This document shows, piece after piece, positions 15,321 to 24,356 of a DNA stretch of 64,000 bases. The DNA is from Streptomyces sp. STR69. Its GTDB lineage: Bacteria; Actinomycetota; Actinomycetes; Streptomycetales; Streptomycetaceae. The stretch is from contig NZ_JALJRY010000016.1 in assembly GCF_024519455.1 (NCBI RefSeq), positions 1-64,000 on the forward strand. The letters are read 5' to 3'. The notes below the pieces were generated by a model. The model did no database searches. It saw only the letters and a list, made by a program, of their open reading frames with translations, and was not told where the DNA came from. The stretch's first letter is position 1, and the number at the start of each line of letters is the position of its first letter. The translations under genes and the position numbers were made by a program.

Positions 15321-17039
15321 TCAGCCCGTGAACTTCACGTCGGTGATGGCCTGCTTGTAGCCGGCACCGCTGTACCCGTCGCTGGGCGCCATCGGCACAT
15401 CGGTGATCCACAACAGTACGTACTGCGTCTTCAACGATTTCGTCGCTTTCACCGTGAGAGAGGTTCCGCTGGTGGTGGCGGTTCCGATCTCGGTCATGCT
15501 GTCGACTCCCGTTGAGGGGGTCAGCGAGTCGGTGGCGTAGAGATGGATCGTCGTGTGGTTGCCGGTGTACCGGAGCCCTATCGAAGCGGCCGAGATCTTC
15601 TTGGCCGAACCGAGGTCGTAGACAATACCCACGCCGGGTTTGTACGGCGCCAGTTTCGGGCCGGAGTTGTAGCGCTTGGTCCGCCAGTAGGTGGTGCTGT
15701 CACCGTCGTAGGTCTTGGCGACGTCGTCCGGTGCCTGGGCGTCCCCGCTCGCGACGTACTCCTTCGCGCCCTCGATCGTTATGGCGGCGGCCGGCTTGGT
15801 CTTGCCGCCGCTCTTGTCGTTCCCGTCCGACGTCTGCGTCTGCTTCGTGTCCTCGGACTTGTTGCCCTGATCCATCAGAGCGTCCGCGAGCTGCCAACTG
15901 CCCAGGCCCAGCGCGGCGATCAGCAGCGCGGACACGGCCCACTTGAGGGCCTTGCCGGTGCGGCTCTGCAGCGGGGGCGGCGGGGTCGGCACCGCCTGGG
16001 TGGCACCGGGACGCGGCGCGGGGCGGCCGTACGTGCCCTGCTGGTAGGTCGTGCGCTGGTATTCGGGAGGCGCGGTGAACGCGGGCTCCGGCGGGCGGAT
16101 GCGGGGCATCTCACCGATCGCCTTCACCAGCTCCTCCGGAGTGGTGCACGCCGATTCGTGCCGGGAGGCCGTGGCACCGTCGTTGGCGAGCGCGCGCATG
16201 GCGAGCTCCGAGAGACCTCGGTGGACACCCGCGCGCACCTGGTCGGGGGCGATGAGACCGACGCCCTTGGGCAGTCCGGACAGGCCGTAGGCGTCGCTCT
16301 CGTACGGCCAGCGCTGGGTGAGCGCCGCGTACAGCAGGGCGCCGATCGCTTCCGTGTCCGTGCGCTGCGGGGTGTCCGAACTGATGCCGCGCAGTGCGGC
16401 GTTGACGGCCAGGCCCCGGATGCGCCACTGGCCGGACGAGGTGCGCAGCACCGCGTTCGGGTTCAGGCGCAGATGGGCGAGGCCTTCGCGGTGGGCGGCG
16501 GCCATGGCCGAGGCGATCTGGCTGACCATCTGGTAGGCGTCGTGCGCCTCCAGTGGGGCGGGCGCCAGAAGCGCCGTCAGTTCCGTGGCGTCGGGCAGCC
16601 ATTCGTGCACGACGTAGACGAGGTCGTTCTCCTCCACGGCGTCCAGGACCTGGACGAAACGGGGATCACCCAGCAACGCCGAGGAACGGGCCGCGGCCAG
16701 CACCGAGCGGGCCCGCGCATGGTCCGCGGGCAGGATGTGCACGCCGACGGCACGGCGGAGTTTCTCGTCCACCGCGCGCCAACTGCTGAAGCCGTCCAGA
16801 CGGGTGACGCACTCTTCGAGGCGATAGCGTCTGGCGAGCTTGTGCCCGCTGTGCAGTTCGGGAGGTGAGGCCTTCTCGGTTTCCTCGATCCCGCCACTCC
16901 CCTGTGCCTCGTCGCTGTCCGTGTCCCGCTCCGGGTTCTGGGCCACCCCGTCGGCCGTGGACTGGTCCGCCTTGGCGGTCAGCGGCTCGTCGCCGCTGTT
17001 GTCTGCCACGTCGACGGCAGCCGTGCTCCGTTCCGCCAC
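15321..17039 (-). CDS. Membrane-anchored protein-kinase-like protein (likely pseudokinase) with external C-terminal domain
   Basis: About 572 residues. A low-complexity N terminus is followed by a kinase-like lobe from about residue 60. The HRD motif is replaced (AHREGLAHLRLNPNAVL lacks the catalytic Asp) and no DFG is seen, so phosphotransfer is unlikely. One TM helix follows (ALKWAVSALLIAALGLGSW), then a C-terminal domain of about 150 residues that looks like a discoidin/carbohydrate-binding beta sandwich (LGSAKKISAASIGLRYTG). It lies beside murJ. Mycobacterial MurJ carries a related pseudokinase as a fused domain, so a role in flippase or wall control is inferred. GTG 17039 has AGGAG upstream; ATG 17099 would add 20 residues. 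Confidence 0.85.
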   Translation of the reverse strand: MAERSTAAVDVADNSGDEPLTAKADQSTADGVAQNPERDTDSDEAQGSGGIEETEKASPPELHSGHKLARRYRLEECVTRLDGFSSWRAVDEKLRRAVGVHILPADHARARSVLAAARSSALLGDPRFVQVLDAVEENDLVYVVHEWLPDATELTALLAPAPLEAHDAYQMVSQIASAMAAAHREGLAHLRLNPNAVLRTSSGQWRIRGLAVNAALRGISSDTPQRTDTEAIGALLYAALTQRWPYESDAYGLSGLPKGVGLIAPDQVRAGVHRGLSELAMRALANDGATASRHESACTTPEELVKAIGEMPRIRPPEPAFTAPPEYQRTTYQQGTYGRPAPRPGATQAVPTPPPPLQSRTGKALKWAVSALLIAALGLGSWQLADALMDQGNKSEDTKQTQTSDGNDKSGGKTKPAAAITIEGAKEYVASGDAQAPDDVAKTYDGDSTTYWRTKRYNSGPKLAPYKPGVGIVYDLGSAKKISAASIGLRYTGNHTTIHLYATDSLTPSTGVDSMTEIGTATTSGTSLTVKATKSLKTQYVLLWITDVPMAPSDGYSGAGYKQAITDVKFTG

Positions 17040-17156
17040 CGCCGCTCCTGCCTCCCCATCCGTTGCACGCTGTCCGACGCCGAAACCAATTGTGCCCACA
17101 GTCTGCCGCTATGCACGACACACAGGGGCGGACGATGGTTGTGCATGTGCCCCGCC

Positions 17157-19409
17157 TCAGCGCCCCAAGCGCCCGCGCACCATGCCGACGAGGGAGTTGA
17201 GCTCCTCGATACGCATGCGACGTGCGGCGACGTAGAAGACTCCGAGCAGTACGGCACCGCCCACCAGAAGCGCGGCGAACGAGCCGACGACACCCTGGCC
17301 GAGCGTATGTCCGATCCCGTAGCAGGCCGCACCACTGAGCAGTGCGGCCGGCACCGAGGCGATACAGAGCCGAGCGTACGTCCGCAGCACCCGAGCGCCG
17401 TCCAGGTCGCCGTTGAGCCGCTTGCGCAGCCGGTTCCAGGCGACACCGACACCGGTCGCGTACGCGAGGCCGTACGAGGCCGACATGCCCACCACGGCCC
17501 AGCGGGCCGGGAGCACGAAGTAACAGACCGCCGAGGCGCCCGCGTTGACCGCGGCGACGATGACGGTGTTGTAGAAGGGCGTCCGGGTGTCCTCGTAGGC
17601 GTAGAAGGCACGCAGGACGACGTACTGCACCGAATACGGGATCAGGCCGAGGGCGAAGGCCATCAGCATGAAGCCCATGTTCGTGGCTGAACTGGTGCCC
17701 GAGGAGCCGAAGATGAGGGTGCAGATCGGGATGCCGAGTGCCAGGAAGCCGAAGGCGACGGGCACGATCGCGACGGCCGTGGTCCGCAGGCCCTGGGAGA
17801 TGTCGTCGCGGACGGCGCCTCCGTCGCCCTCGGCGGCCGAGCGCGAGATGCGCGGCAGCAGGGCGGCCATCAGGGACACGGTGATGATCGCCTGCGGCAG
17901 ACCCCAGATCAGCTGGGCGTTGGCGTAGGCGGCGAATCCGGTGCCGTCGACCTTCGTGTCGTTGCCCGCGGCCGTGGAGAGCTGGGTGACGACCAGCGCG
18001 CCCGCCTGGTTGGCCAGGACGAACAGGACCGTCCACTTGGCGAGCATCGCGGCCTTGCCCAGGCCGTGGCCCTTCCAGTCGAAGCGCAGCCGCAGCCGGA
18101 AGCCGGTCTCCCGGAGATACGGGATCATCGCGAGGGCCTGGACGACGAGGCCGAGGAGAACCCCGATACCGAGGAGTCGTTGCCCCTCCGGTGGGATCGT
18201 CGTGACCTGCATGCCGGAGTTCGCCGCGGTGCCGTAGACCCAGATGAACATGCCGAGCGTCACGATGATGACGACGTTGTTCAGGACCGGGGTCCACATC
18301 ATCGCGCCGAACTTGCCGCGTGCGTTGAGGATCTGGCCCATCACCACATGGATGCCCATGAAGAAGATCGAGGGCAGGAAGTAGCGGGTGAAGGTGACGG
18401 CGACCTCGTTGGCGGCCGGGTCGTTGGCGACCTTCACCGACAGCAGGCGGACCAGGAGGGGGGCCGCGAAGACCGCGAGCGCGGTCAGCGCGCCCAGCGC
18501 CACCATGACCAGGGTCAGCAGCCGGTTGGCGAACGCCTCGCCGCCGTCCTCGTCCTCCTTCATGGCGCGCACGAGCTGCGGCACGAAGACGGAGTTGAGT
18601 CCGCCGCCGACGGTCAGGATGTAGATCATCGTCGGCAGCTGGTAGGCGACCTGGAAGGTGTCACCGAGCAGGCCGACGCCGAGGGCCGAGACGATCAGTG
18701 CGGAGCGTACGAAGCCGGTCAGGCGGGAGACCATCGTGCCCGCCGCCATCACGGCACTCGACTTCAGGAGCCCGCCGGCCTTCCCGCCCTTCTTGGGAGC
18801 GGCCGACGGCGCGGGTGCCGTCGGGGTGAGCTGCATCGTGGCGTCGGACATCGGCGCCGGGGACGGCGCGACGGGTGCCCGGCCCGAGGGCGGTGCCGGG
18901 GACGGGCCGGGGACCGCCGGGGGATCCATCGACGGGCGTCCGCCGCCCTGGCCCTGGTCCCGGAAGAGATGGGCGAAGGCGTCCGGCTCCTGATAGTCCT
19001 CGCCGGCCCCTGTCACCAGGTCGTCGACGCCCACGAACTGGGTCGTGCGCGCATCGTCGCCGTAGGGCAGGTACTGGGTCGGACCCTCGGGCTCGGGCGC
19101 CGGGGTCTGCGCCCACACACGGGGGTCGGGGGCGTACGGGGACTGGGGCGGCTGGGCATAGAGCGGGGGCTGCGGCTGGTAGGTGCCCGGAGGCGGCGGG
19201 GGGTGGGCGGCGCGGTCGTAGAGCGCCTCGGCGACCGGGTCCTGGGCGGAGAGGTCCTGCGCCCGGTAGGGATCCTGGTCGTAGGCGTCCTGGAGGTACA
19301 TGTCCGCGGGGGGCTGCGGCGGCACCTGGCCGTGTTCGGGCGGCGGACCCTCGGGGTAGCCCGAGCCGCCCGCGCCCTGACCGCGGTCACCGTCGTACGG
19401 CGCGTTCAT
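17157..19409 (-). CDS. murJ: Lipid II flippase MurJ (MviN)
   Basis: A 750-residue protein. About 210 cytosolic residues rich in Pro, Gln and Tyr precede a hydrophobic MviN/MurJ core with roughly 14 TM helices, starting at SAVMAAGTMVSRLTGFVRS. MurJ moves lipid-linked peptidoglycan precursor to the outer face of the membrane. The usual family length is about 510–550, so the N-terminal extension is actinobacterial and may bind regulators. The start is ATG 19409. It lies between the large secreted-protein gene (46 bp upstream) and the pseudokinase gene, all in one direction. Confidence 0.94.
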   Translation of the reverse strand: MNAPYDGDRGQGAGGSGYPEGPPPEHGQVPPQPPADMYLQDAYDQDPYRAQDLSAQDPVAEALYDRAAHPPPPPGTYQPQPPLYAQPPQSPYAPDPRVWAQTPAPEPEGPTQYLPYGDDARTTQFVGVDDLVTGAGEDYQEPDAFAHLFRDQGQGGGRPSMDPPAVPGPSPAPPSGRAPVAPSPAPMSDATMQLTPTAPAPSAAPKKGGKAGGLLKSSAVMAAGTMVSRLTGFVRSALIVSALGVGLLGDTFQVAYQLPTMIYILTVGGGLNSVFVPQLVRAMKEDEDGGEAFANRLLTLVMVALGALTALAVFAAPLLVRLLSVKVANDPAANEVAVTFTRYFLPSIFFMGIHVVMGQILNARGKFGAMMWTPVLNNVVIIVTLGMFIWVYGTAANSGMQVTTIPPEGQRLLGIGVLLGLVVQALAMIPYLRETGFRLRLRFDWKGHGLGKAAMLAKWTVLFVLANQAGALVVTQLSTAAGNDTKVDGTGFAAYANAQLIWGLPQAIITVSLMAALLPRISRSAAEGDGGAVRDDISQGLRTTAVAIVPVAFGFLALGIPICTLIFGSSGTSSATNMGFMLMAFALGLIPYSVQYVVLRAFYAYEDTRTPFYNTVIVAAVNAGASAVCYFVLPARWAVVGMSASYGLAYATGVGVAWNRLRKRLNGDLDGARVLRTYARLCIASVPAALLSGAACYGIGHTLGQGVVGSFAALLVGGAVLLGVFYVAARRMRIEELNSLVGMVRGRLGR

Positions 19410-19455
19410 GGTTACCCCACCTCATCGTCCCCGGGCCCACCGGCCACGACATCGC

Positions 19456-21858
19456 TCAACGGTCCACTCTCTCACCCGTGCCGGACGGGTCGGCGCTTTC
19501 CGGTGCGGTGTCCGGTGTCGGGTCACTCGGCTGCTCCGGGTCGTCTGCCCGGGACGGAGTGCCGGACTCCTCCTTGAGACGGTCCTGGGGGTCCTCGGGG
19601 CTCCCCGGCCCGTCGCGATCCTCGGCCGCCCCGTCATCGGGCCCCTCGGGGCCCTCCTCCTTGGCCTGGCGGGCGACGGCGCGCTTGCGGTGGGTGTACA
19701 TCCGGAAGCCGGCCAGGACGAGCAGCAGGACACCGCCGCCGATGACCAGCATGACGGTGGCCGTGACCTCGGTGACCTTCACGTCGAACCGGACGGCCTG
19801 CCCGTACTGCTGGCCGTCCTCCGTGTACAGCTGGGCGACCACGCCCACCTTGCCGTTGGCGTTGGCCGTCGTGGTGAACTTGATCGACTGGCTGTGCCCG
19901 CCGTTGACCGTGACCCGCTGCTCCGCGTAGGCCTCGCCGCCGATCTTGAGGCGCGTGGGGTTCGTCGAGGTGAGGCGCAGGATCAGATGGCCGACGCCCT
20001 GCACCAGGTTGTTCTGCACGGTCACAGGGATTGTGGCGCTGCGGCCCGAGAGCTTGGTCTCGGACTTGTCGATCAGTTTGACCTGATCGGTGAGGTCGTC
20101 GAGATAGCCCAGCACGCTCTGGCGGAAGTTCTCCGCCTCGCCGGCCATTCCGCGCCACGACGTGGACATCTCGCGGTTCATGGCCCGCCCGAAGGGGGTC
20201 ACCACGCGGGACTCGTTACTGAGGATCACCTGGAAGTTGTCCAGCTTGTCCTGAGTGGTCGCGATCTCCTCGAAGGCCGACCTCGGCAGCTCCTGCTTGC
20301 GCAGTGAGGAGGGGTACCTGGAGGACGACGGGATCTTCGTGGTGGCACCCGGGTCCGGCTTGGCCTTGGCCGCCGCGGCGAGATCCTGCGACTCGGTCCA
20401 GGTGCTGCCCTGAAGGGTGGTCAGTGCCTCGGCCATCGCCTGGGCCTGGCTCGCGGTCGGCATGCGCTGCGGGGCGACGACGACGCTGCGCTGCTTGTCC
20501 GTCTGCAGGTCGAGCGCCAGGCTCTGGGCCAGGAACTGCTGCTCGGCGAGCGTGGCCGCCCCAGCCTTCGTCAGATCGCCCTCGAACGCCGTCGACAGGC
20601 GCGCGTCGGCGACCACCGCCGTCGTTCCGCCACCGATGGGTCGGGCCGCGGAGGGCGTGTACGGCAGGCCGCCGGTCTCCTGGAGGCTGTCGCTGCGGGC
20701 GATCACCTTGTCGGCTCCGGCCGAGGTGGCGACCTTGATGATCGACGGGTCCACGGCGCCGCTCACCGGCCACGCGAAGTCGGTGGTCGGTGTCACGTGG
20801 AGCACCGTTTCCACGGTGGTCGCGGCGACGTCCGTGGCGTCCTTGAGGTGGCTCAGCGAGCCGGTGACGCTGGTGCCGTTGTGGGCGAGGGACGCCAGGT
20901 CCGGATCGGCGAAGGGGAGGGCCACGACCTCCTTGCCCGCCACCGCCGACTGCAGTGCGGCCAGCCACGCCTTGGCGACCGCCTGGTGGGTGCCGGTCGT
21001 GGTGGTGTCGCCGTCGCCCTGGATCTTGTAGCTGCGGGTCATTGCGTCGACGGAGGCCAGCAGGTCCGGGTCGATCACCCAGGTGACGTCGAGGTCCTTG
21101 CCGAGCGAGAGCATCTGGTCGAGCCGGCCGCCCGGGGCGATCTCCTTGGCGAGGTCGTCGTTGAGGAAGACCGGCGTCTGCTGTTCATTGGAACCTGTCT
21201 GTGCCGTCATATGGACGGTGGAGACGAGCGGCCACAGATACGTCGTCTTCGTCTTCGTGTCCGCGTCGTCGGGCTGCCACGGCAGGAATGTCCGCTGGAT
21301 GCCCAGGACCTGGTCCCACGGCTGGGCGGAGGTCTGACCGGAGAGCGAGACACCGAGCGGGTAGACGCCGTCGTCGCCGAGGTCCAGCTTGTCGACCGGG
21401 ACGGAGAGGGTGAAGGGTTCGGCGACGCCCGGAGTGAGCTTGGAGAACTTCTGTGTGTACTTGTCGTCGATCTCCGAGCCGTCGACACCCTGGACGAAGT
21501 CGGTGCGCTGGGCGACGCTGTCGATCGCCGAGCGGGTGCTCAGCGCCTGTCCCAGGCGCAGGCCTACGTGGGCGTCGGTGACCGCCTGCTTGCCGTTGTT
21601 CGTCACCGTCCCGGAGACGGTCAGCGTGTCCCCGTCCGTGGGGATGCCGGGGGTGAGTGTGTCCACGGAGACGGACACCGTCTGCGAACCGGAGGCGGCT
21701 CGCGCGGAGGTCTGCTCGGTCGCACCGGCGGGCGCGGCGACGGACATCTGGAGGAGGCCGGCCAGCAGAGGCGCCCCGGCGAGCAGTGCGCCGGTGCGCC
21801 GCAGCCACCGGCGGGCAGGTGAGGGACACGTCCCCTGGAAGTCTGCCGCCTCGGCCAC
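19456..21858 (-). CDS. Large exported, membrane-anchored protein (DUF6049-like)
   Basis: An 800-residue protein. A Sec signal lies near residues 15–45 (RRTGALLAGAPLLAGLLQMSVAAPAGA), followed by a beta-rich domain starting near residue 60 (VSVSVDTLTPGIPTDGDTLT). A long extracellular region follows. A single TM helix lies near residue 705 (TVMLVIGGGVLLLVLAGF), then a basic/acidic cytosolic tail. The start is GTG 21858. It is the conserved upstream partner of murJ in Streptomyces, suggesting a cell-wall role, but I know of no assigned activity. Confidence 0.85.
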   Translation of the reverse strand: MAEAADFQGTCPSPARRWLRRTGALLAGAPLLAGLLQMSVAAPAGATEQTSARAASGSQTVSVSVDTLTPGIPTDGDTLTVSGTVTNNGKQAVTDAHVGLRLGQALSTRSAIDSVAQRTDFVQGVDGSEIDDKYTQKFSKLTPGVAEPFTLSVPVDKLDLGDDGVYPLGVSLSGQTSAQPWDQVLGIQRTFLPWQPDDADTKTKTTYLWPLVSTVHMTAQTGSNEQQTPVFLNDDLAKEIAPGGRLDQMLSLGKDLDVTWVIDPDLLASVDAMTRSYKIQGDGDTTTTGTHQAVAKAWLAALQSAVAGKEVVALPFADPDLASLAHNGTSVTGSLSHLKDATDVAATTVETVLHVTPTTDFAWPVSGAVDPSIIKVATSAGADKVIARSDSLQETGGLPYTPSAARPIGGGTTAVVADARLSTAFEGDLTKAGAATLAEQQFLAQSLALDLQTDKQRSVVVAPQRMPTASQAQAMAEALTTLQGSTWTESQDLAAAAKAKPDPGATTKIPSSSRYPSSLRKQELPRSAFEEIATTQDKLDNFQVILSNESRVVTPFGRAMNREMSTSWRGMAGEAENFRQSVLGYLDDLTDQVKLIDKSETKLSGRSATIPVTVQNNLVQGVGHLILRLTSTNPTRLKIGGEAYAEQRVTVNGGHSQSIKFTTTANANGKVGVVAQLYTEDGQQYGQAVRFDVKVTEVTATVMLVIGGGVLLLVLAGFRMYTHRKRAVARQAKEEGPEGPDDGAAEDRDGPGSPEDPQDRLKEESGTPSRADDPEQPSDPTPDTAPESADPSGTGERVDR

Positions 21859-22116
21859 GCGCTCGCCCGTCCCTCGTCATCGTCAGTGGTCGTCGCAATG
21901 TGCGTCCACGCATGGTAACGATGCGCGCTGAGGGGAAGTGCCGCGGACTGCTCCACAAGATCGCAGATCGATATCGGTGCGTCCTGTATGTGTACGTATA
22001 AAGGGAAGCGATAAGGAACGTCGTAAGGGCTGTTCTTGAATGGTTATCAGTGGACATGTCCGTGGACGTTTAATGGAGGCGCTCACGGTCGCCCGGGCCA
22101 CGTACCCTTTTCTGTT

Positions 22117-23583
22117 GTGCCGAACGCCAACGAAGACAACCCCAGTGCCCTGAGCCAGGTGCAGCAGCGCGCGGTGCGCGAACTGCTGCGGGTGGCTCCC
22201 GTCGCCGACGACCTCGCCCGCCGTTTCCAGGAGGCCGGGTTCTCTCTTGCCCTGGTCGGTGGCTCGGTTCGTGACGCGCTGCTAGGCCGGCTCGGCAATG
22301 ACCTGGACTTCACGACGGACGCGCGGCCCGAGGATGTACTGAAGATTGTCCGTCCGTGGGCGGACGCCGTCTGGGAGGTCGGGATCGCCTTCGGCACGGT
22401 GGGGGTGCAGAAGGACGCCCGCGTCGGAGACATCGACCGGCGGTTCCAGATCGAGGTGACCACCTATCGGTCGGAGGCGTACGACCGGACCTCGCGCAAA
22501 CCCGAGGTGTCGTACGGCGACTCCATCGAGGAGGACCTCGTCCGGCGCGACTTCACGGTGAACGCGATGGCTGTCGCGCTCCCGGAGAAGGAGTTCATCG
22601 ACCCGCACGGCGGTCTCGGCGACCTCGCGGCCCAGGTGCTGCGTACCCCGGGTACTCCCGAGGCGTCCTTCTCGGACGACCCCCTGCGGATGATGCGGGC
22701 GGCCCGCTTCGCCGCGCAACTCGACTTCGAGGTCGCCCCCGAGGTCGTCACGGCGATGAAGGAGATGTCCGGGCGGATCGAGATCGTCTCGGCCGAGCGG
22801 GTGCGGGACGAACTGAACAAGCTGATCCTCTCCGCCCACCCCCGCAAGGGCCTGACGCTGCTCGTCGACACCGGTCTCGCCGACCATGTCCTGCCCGAGC
22901 TGCCTGCCCTGCGCCTGGAGAGCGACGAGCACCACCGGCACAAGGACGTCTACGAACACACGCTGATCGTGCTGGAGCAGGCGATCGAACTGGAGGAGAA
23001 CGGTCCCGACCTGACCCTCCGGCTGGCTGCGCTGCTGCACGACATCGGCAAGCCGCGCCCCCGCCGCTTCGAGAACGACGGCCGGGTCTCGTTTCACCAC
23101 CATGAGGTGGTCGGCGCGAAGATGACCAAGAAACGCATGCTGGCGCTCAAGTACTCCAACGAGCTGGTGAAGGACGTCTCGCATCTTGTCGAACTCCACC
23201 TGCGTTTCCACGGCTACGGCACAGGCGAGTGGACCGACTCGGCTGTCCGGCGCTATGTCCGTGACGCCGGCCCGCTTCTCGGCCGACTCCACAAGCTGAC
23301 CCGGTCGGACTGCACCACACGGAACAAGCGCAGGGCTGCCGCACTGTCCCGTGCGTATGACGGGCTGGAAGAACGCATCGCGCAGCTTCAGGAGCAGGAG
23401 GAGCTGGACTCGATCCGTCCTGACCTCGATGGCAACCAGATCATGGAGATCCTGGGCGTTACACCGGGGCCGGTCATCGGCCGCGCCTACAAGTTCCTGC
23501 TGGAACTGCGGCTGGAGAACGGGCCGATGGAGCATGAGGCGGCGGTGGCCGCACTCAAGGATTGGTGGGCCTCGGAGAGCTGA
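22117..23583 (+). CDS. pcnA: CCA tRNA nucleotidyltransferase
   Basis: About 488 residues. The head is a class II nucleotidyltransferase domain with GGSVRDALLG and the catalytic DLDFTTDARPEDV. An RNA-binding/neck segment follows (DDPLRMMRAARFAAQL), then an HD domain with LLHDIGKPRPR. It adds or repairs the CCA end of tRNAs. I chose GTG 22117. No ribosome site precedes it, but TACCCT at 22103–22108 ends 8 bp before the GTG, so a leaderless mRNA is likely. The gene diverges from the murJ block. Confidence 0.92.
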   Translation: MPNANEDNPSALSQVQQRAVRELLRVAPVADDLARRFQEAGFSLALVGGSVRDALLGRLGNDLDFTTDARPEDVLKIVRPWADAVWEVGIAFGTVGVQKDARVGDIDRRFQIEVTTYRSEAYDRTSRKPEVSYGDSIEEDLVRRDFTVNAMAVALPEKEFIDPHGGLGDLAAQVLRTPGTPEASFSDDPLRMMRAARFAAQLDFEVAPEVVTAMKEMSGRIEIVSAERVRDELNKLILSAHPRKGLTLLVDTGLADHVLPELPALRLESDEHHRHKDVYEHTLIVLEQAIELEENGPDLTLRLAALLHDIGKPRPRRFENDGRVSFHHHEVVGAKMTKKRMLALKYSNELVKDVSHLVELHLRFHGYGTGEWTDSAVRRYVRDAGPLLGRLHKLTRSDCTTRNKRRAAALSRAYDGLEERIAQLQEQEELDSIRPDLDGNQIMEILGVTPGPVIGRAYKFLLELRLENGPMEHEAAVAALKDWWASES

Positions 23584-23593
23584 GGCCATCGAG

Positions 23594-23625
23594 CGGGGTC
23601 ATGTTTCACGTGAAACATGACCCCG
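23594..23625. terminator. 32-bp perfect palindrome with a parS core
   Basis: The palindrome is exact from 23594 to 23625, centred on the parS at 23603–23616, with arms CGGGGTCAT and ATGACCCCG. It lies 10 bp past the pcnA stop. As RNA it would be a strong hairpin, so it probably acts both as parS and as a bidirectional terminator. Confidence 0.75.
23603..23616. other. parS: parS site
   Basis: Perfect GTTTCACGTGAAAC, the centre of the 23594–23625 palindrome. The next parS starts 48 bp further on. Confidence 0.95.
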
Positions 23626-23635
23626 GACAGCATCG

Positions 23636-23679
23636 GGGGCGGTGTCTCATGTTTCACGTGAAACATGAGACACCGCCCC
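23636..23679. terminator. 44-bp perfect palindrome with a parS core
   Basis: Exact palindrome centred on the parS at 23651–23664, with 15-bp arms (GGGGCGGTGTCTCAT and its complement). It lies between the converging pcnA and LppU-like genes (stop at 23694). A terminator-like hairpin can form from either strand. Confidence 0.75.
23651..23664. other. parS: parS site
   Basis: Perfect GTTTCACGTGAAAC, the centre of the 23636–23679 palindrome. Confidence 0.95.
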
Positions 23680-23693
23680 GCGCTGCAACTGCC

Positions 23694-24236
23694 TTACTTC
23701 TTGTAGTCCTTCAGGCAGAGCAGGAAGTCACTGCCGTCACCGCTCTCGGTGTACGAGTACTGGAAGTCCTTCGCGGCTGCCGAGCACTTGGCGTCAGCCT
23801 CGCTCGCGGAGTAATTGCCGCTGATCTTGGCCAGTACCGTGTACTGGGCCTTCGCGTCGCTGCACTTCACGACCTTGAGGTCCGGGTTGGTGTCGCTGGT
23901 GCTGCCCCGGTGCATGCAGTCGCCGACCTTTGCCGTGTCGGGGTCGTTCTGACTCGATATGACGCCGTAGATGGCGGCGCCGATACCTATCACGATGATG
24001 ATGGCGAGCCGGATCAGCTTGGGGCTGAACCGGCGCCTCGGCTGCGGCGGGACCGGAGCGTACGGGGCTGCGCCCTGGGGCGGGAATCCGGGCTGGCCGG
24101 GCTGCTGCGGGTAGCCGCCCTGGGGCGGATACGGGGCCTGGCCCTGCGGCGGGTACGGAGCCTGCTGCTGAGGCTGGCCGTAGGGCTGCTGGCCCTGGGC
24201 GTATGGGTTCGGGCCCTGAGGCGGCGGAGTTGTCAT
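23694..24236 (-). CDS. LppU/SCO3897-like membrane protein
   Basis: About 180 residues. The first 75 are repeats rich in Pro, Gln, Gly and Tyr (PYPPQGQAPYPPQGGYPQ). One TM helix follows (LIRLAIIIVIGIGAAIYGVI), then a C-terminal domain with four Cys (GDCMHRG, VVKCSDAKA, DAKCSAAAK, FLLCLKD) likely to form disulfides outside. I chose ATG 24236 (GGGGGGACC upstream), giving the typical MTTPPPQG start; ATG 24287 would add 17 residues. Function unknown. Confidence 0.8.
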   Translation of the reverse strand: MTTPPPQGPNPYAQGQQPYGQPQQQAPYPPQGQAPYPPQGGYPQQPGQPGFPPQGAAPYAPVPPQPRRRFSPKLIRLAIIIVIGIGAAIYGVISSQNDPDTAKVGDCMHRGSTSDTNPDLKVVKCSDAKAQYTVLAKISGNYSASEADAKCSAAAKDFQYSYTESGDGSDFLLCLKDYKK

Positions 24237-24356
24237 TTGGGGTCCCCCCTGGAACGTGGGCGCATGACGCGGTATGGCACGCGGCATGGTGCGAAGTAAG
24301 ACGCACGTAAGTTACCGGCACCCACTGACACCGCCGTGACCCGGATCGACTCCGTA

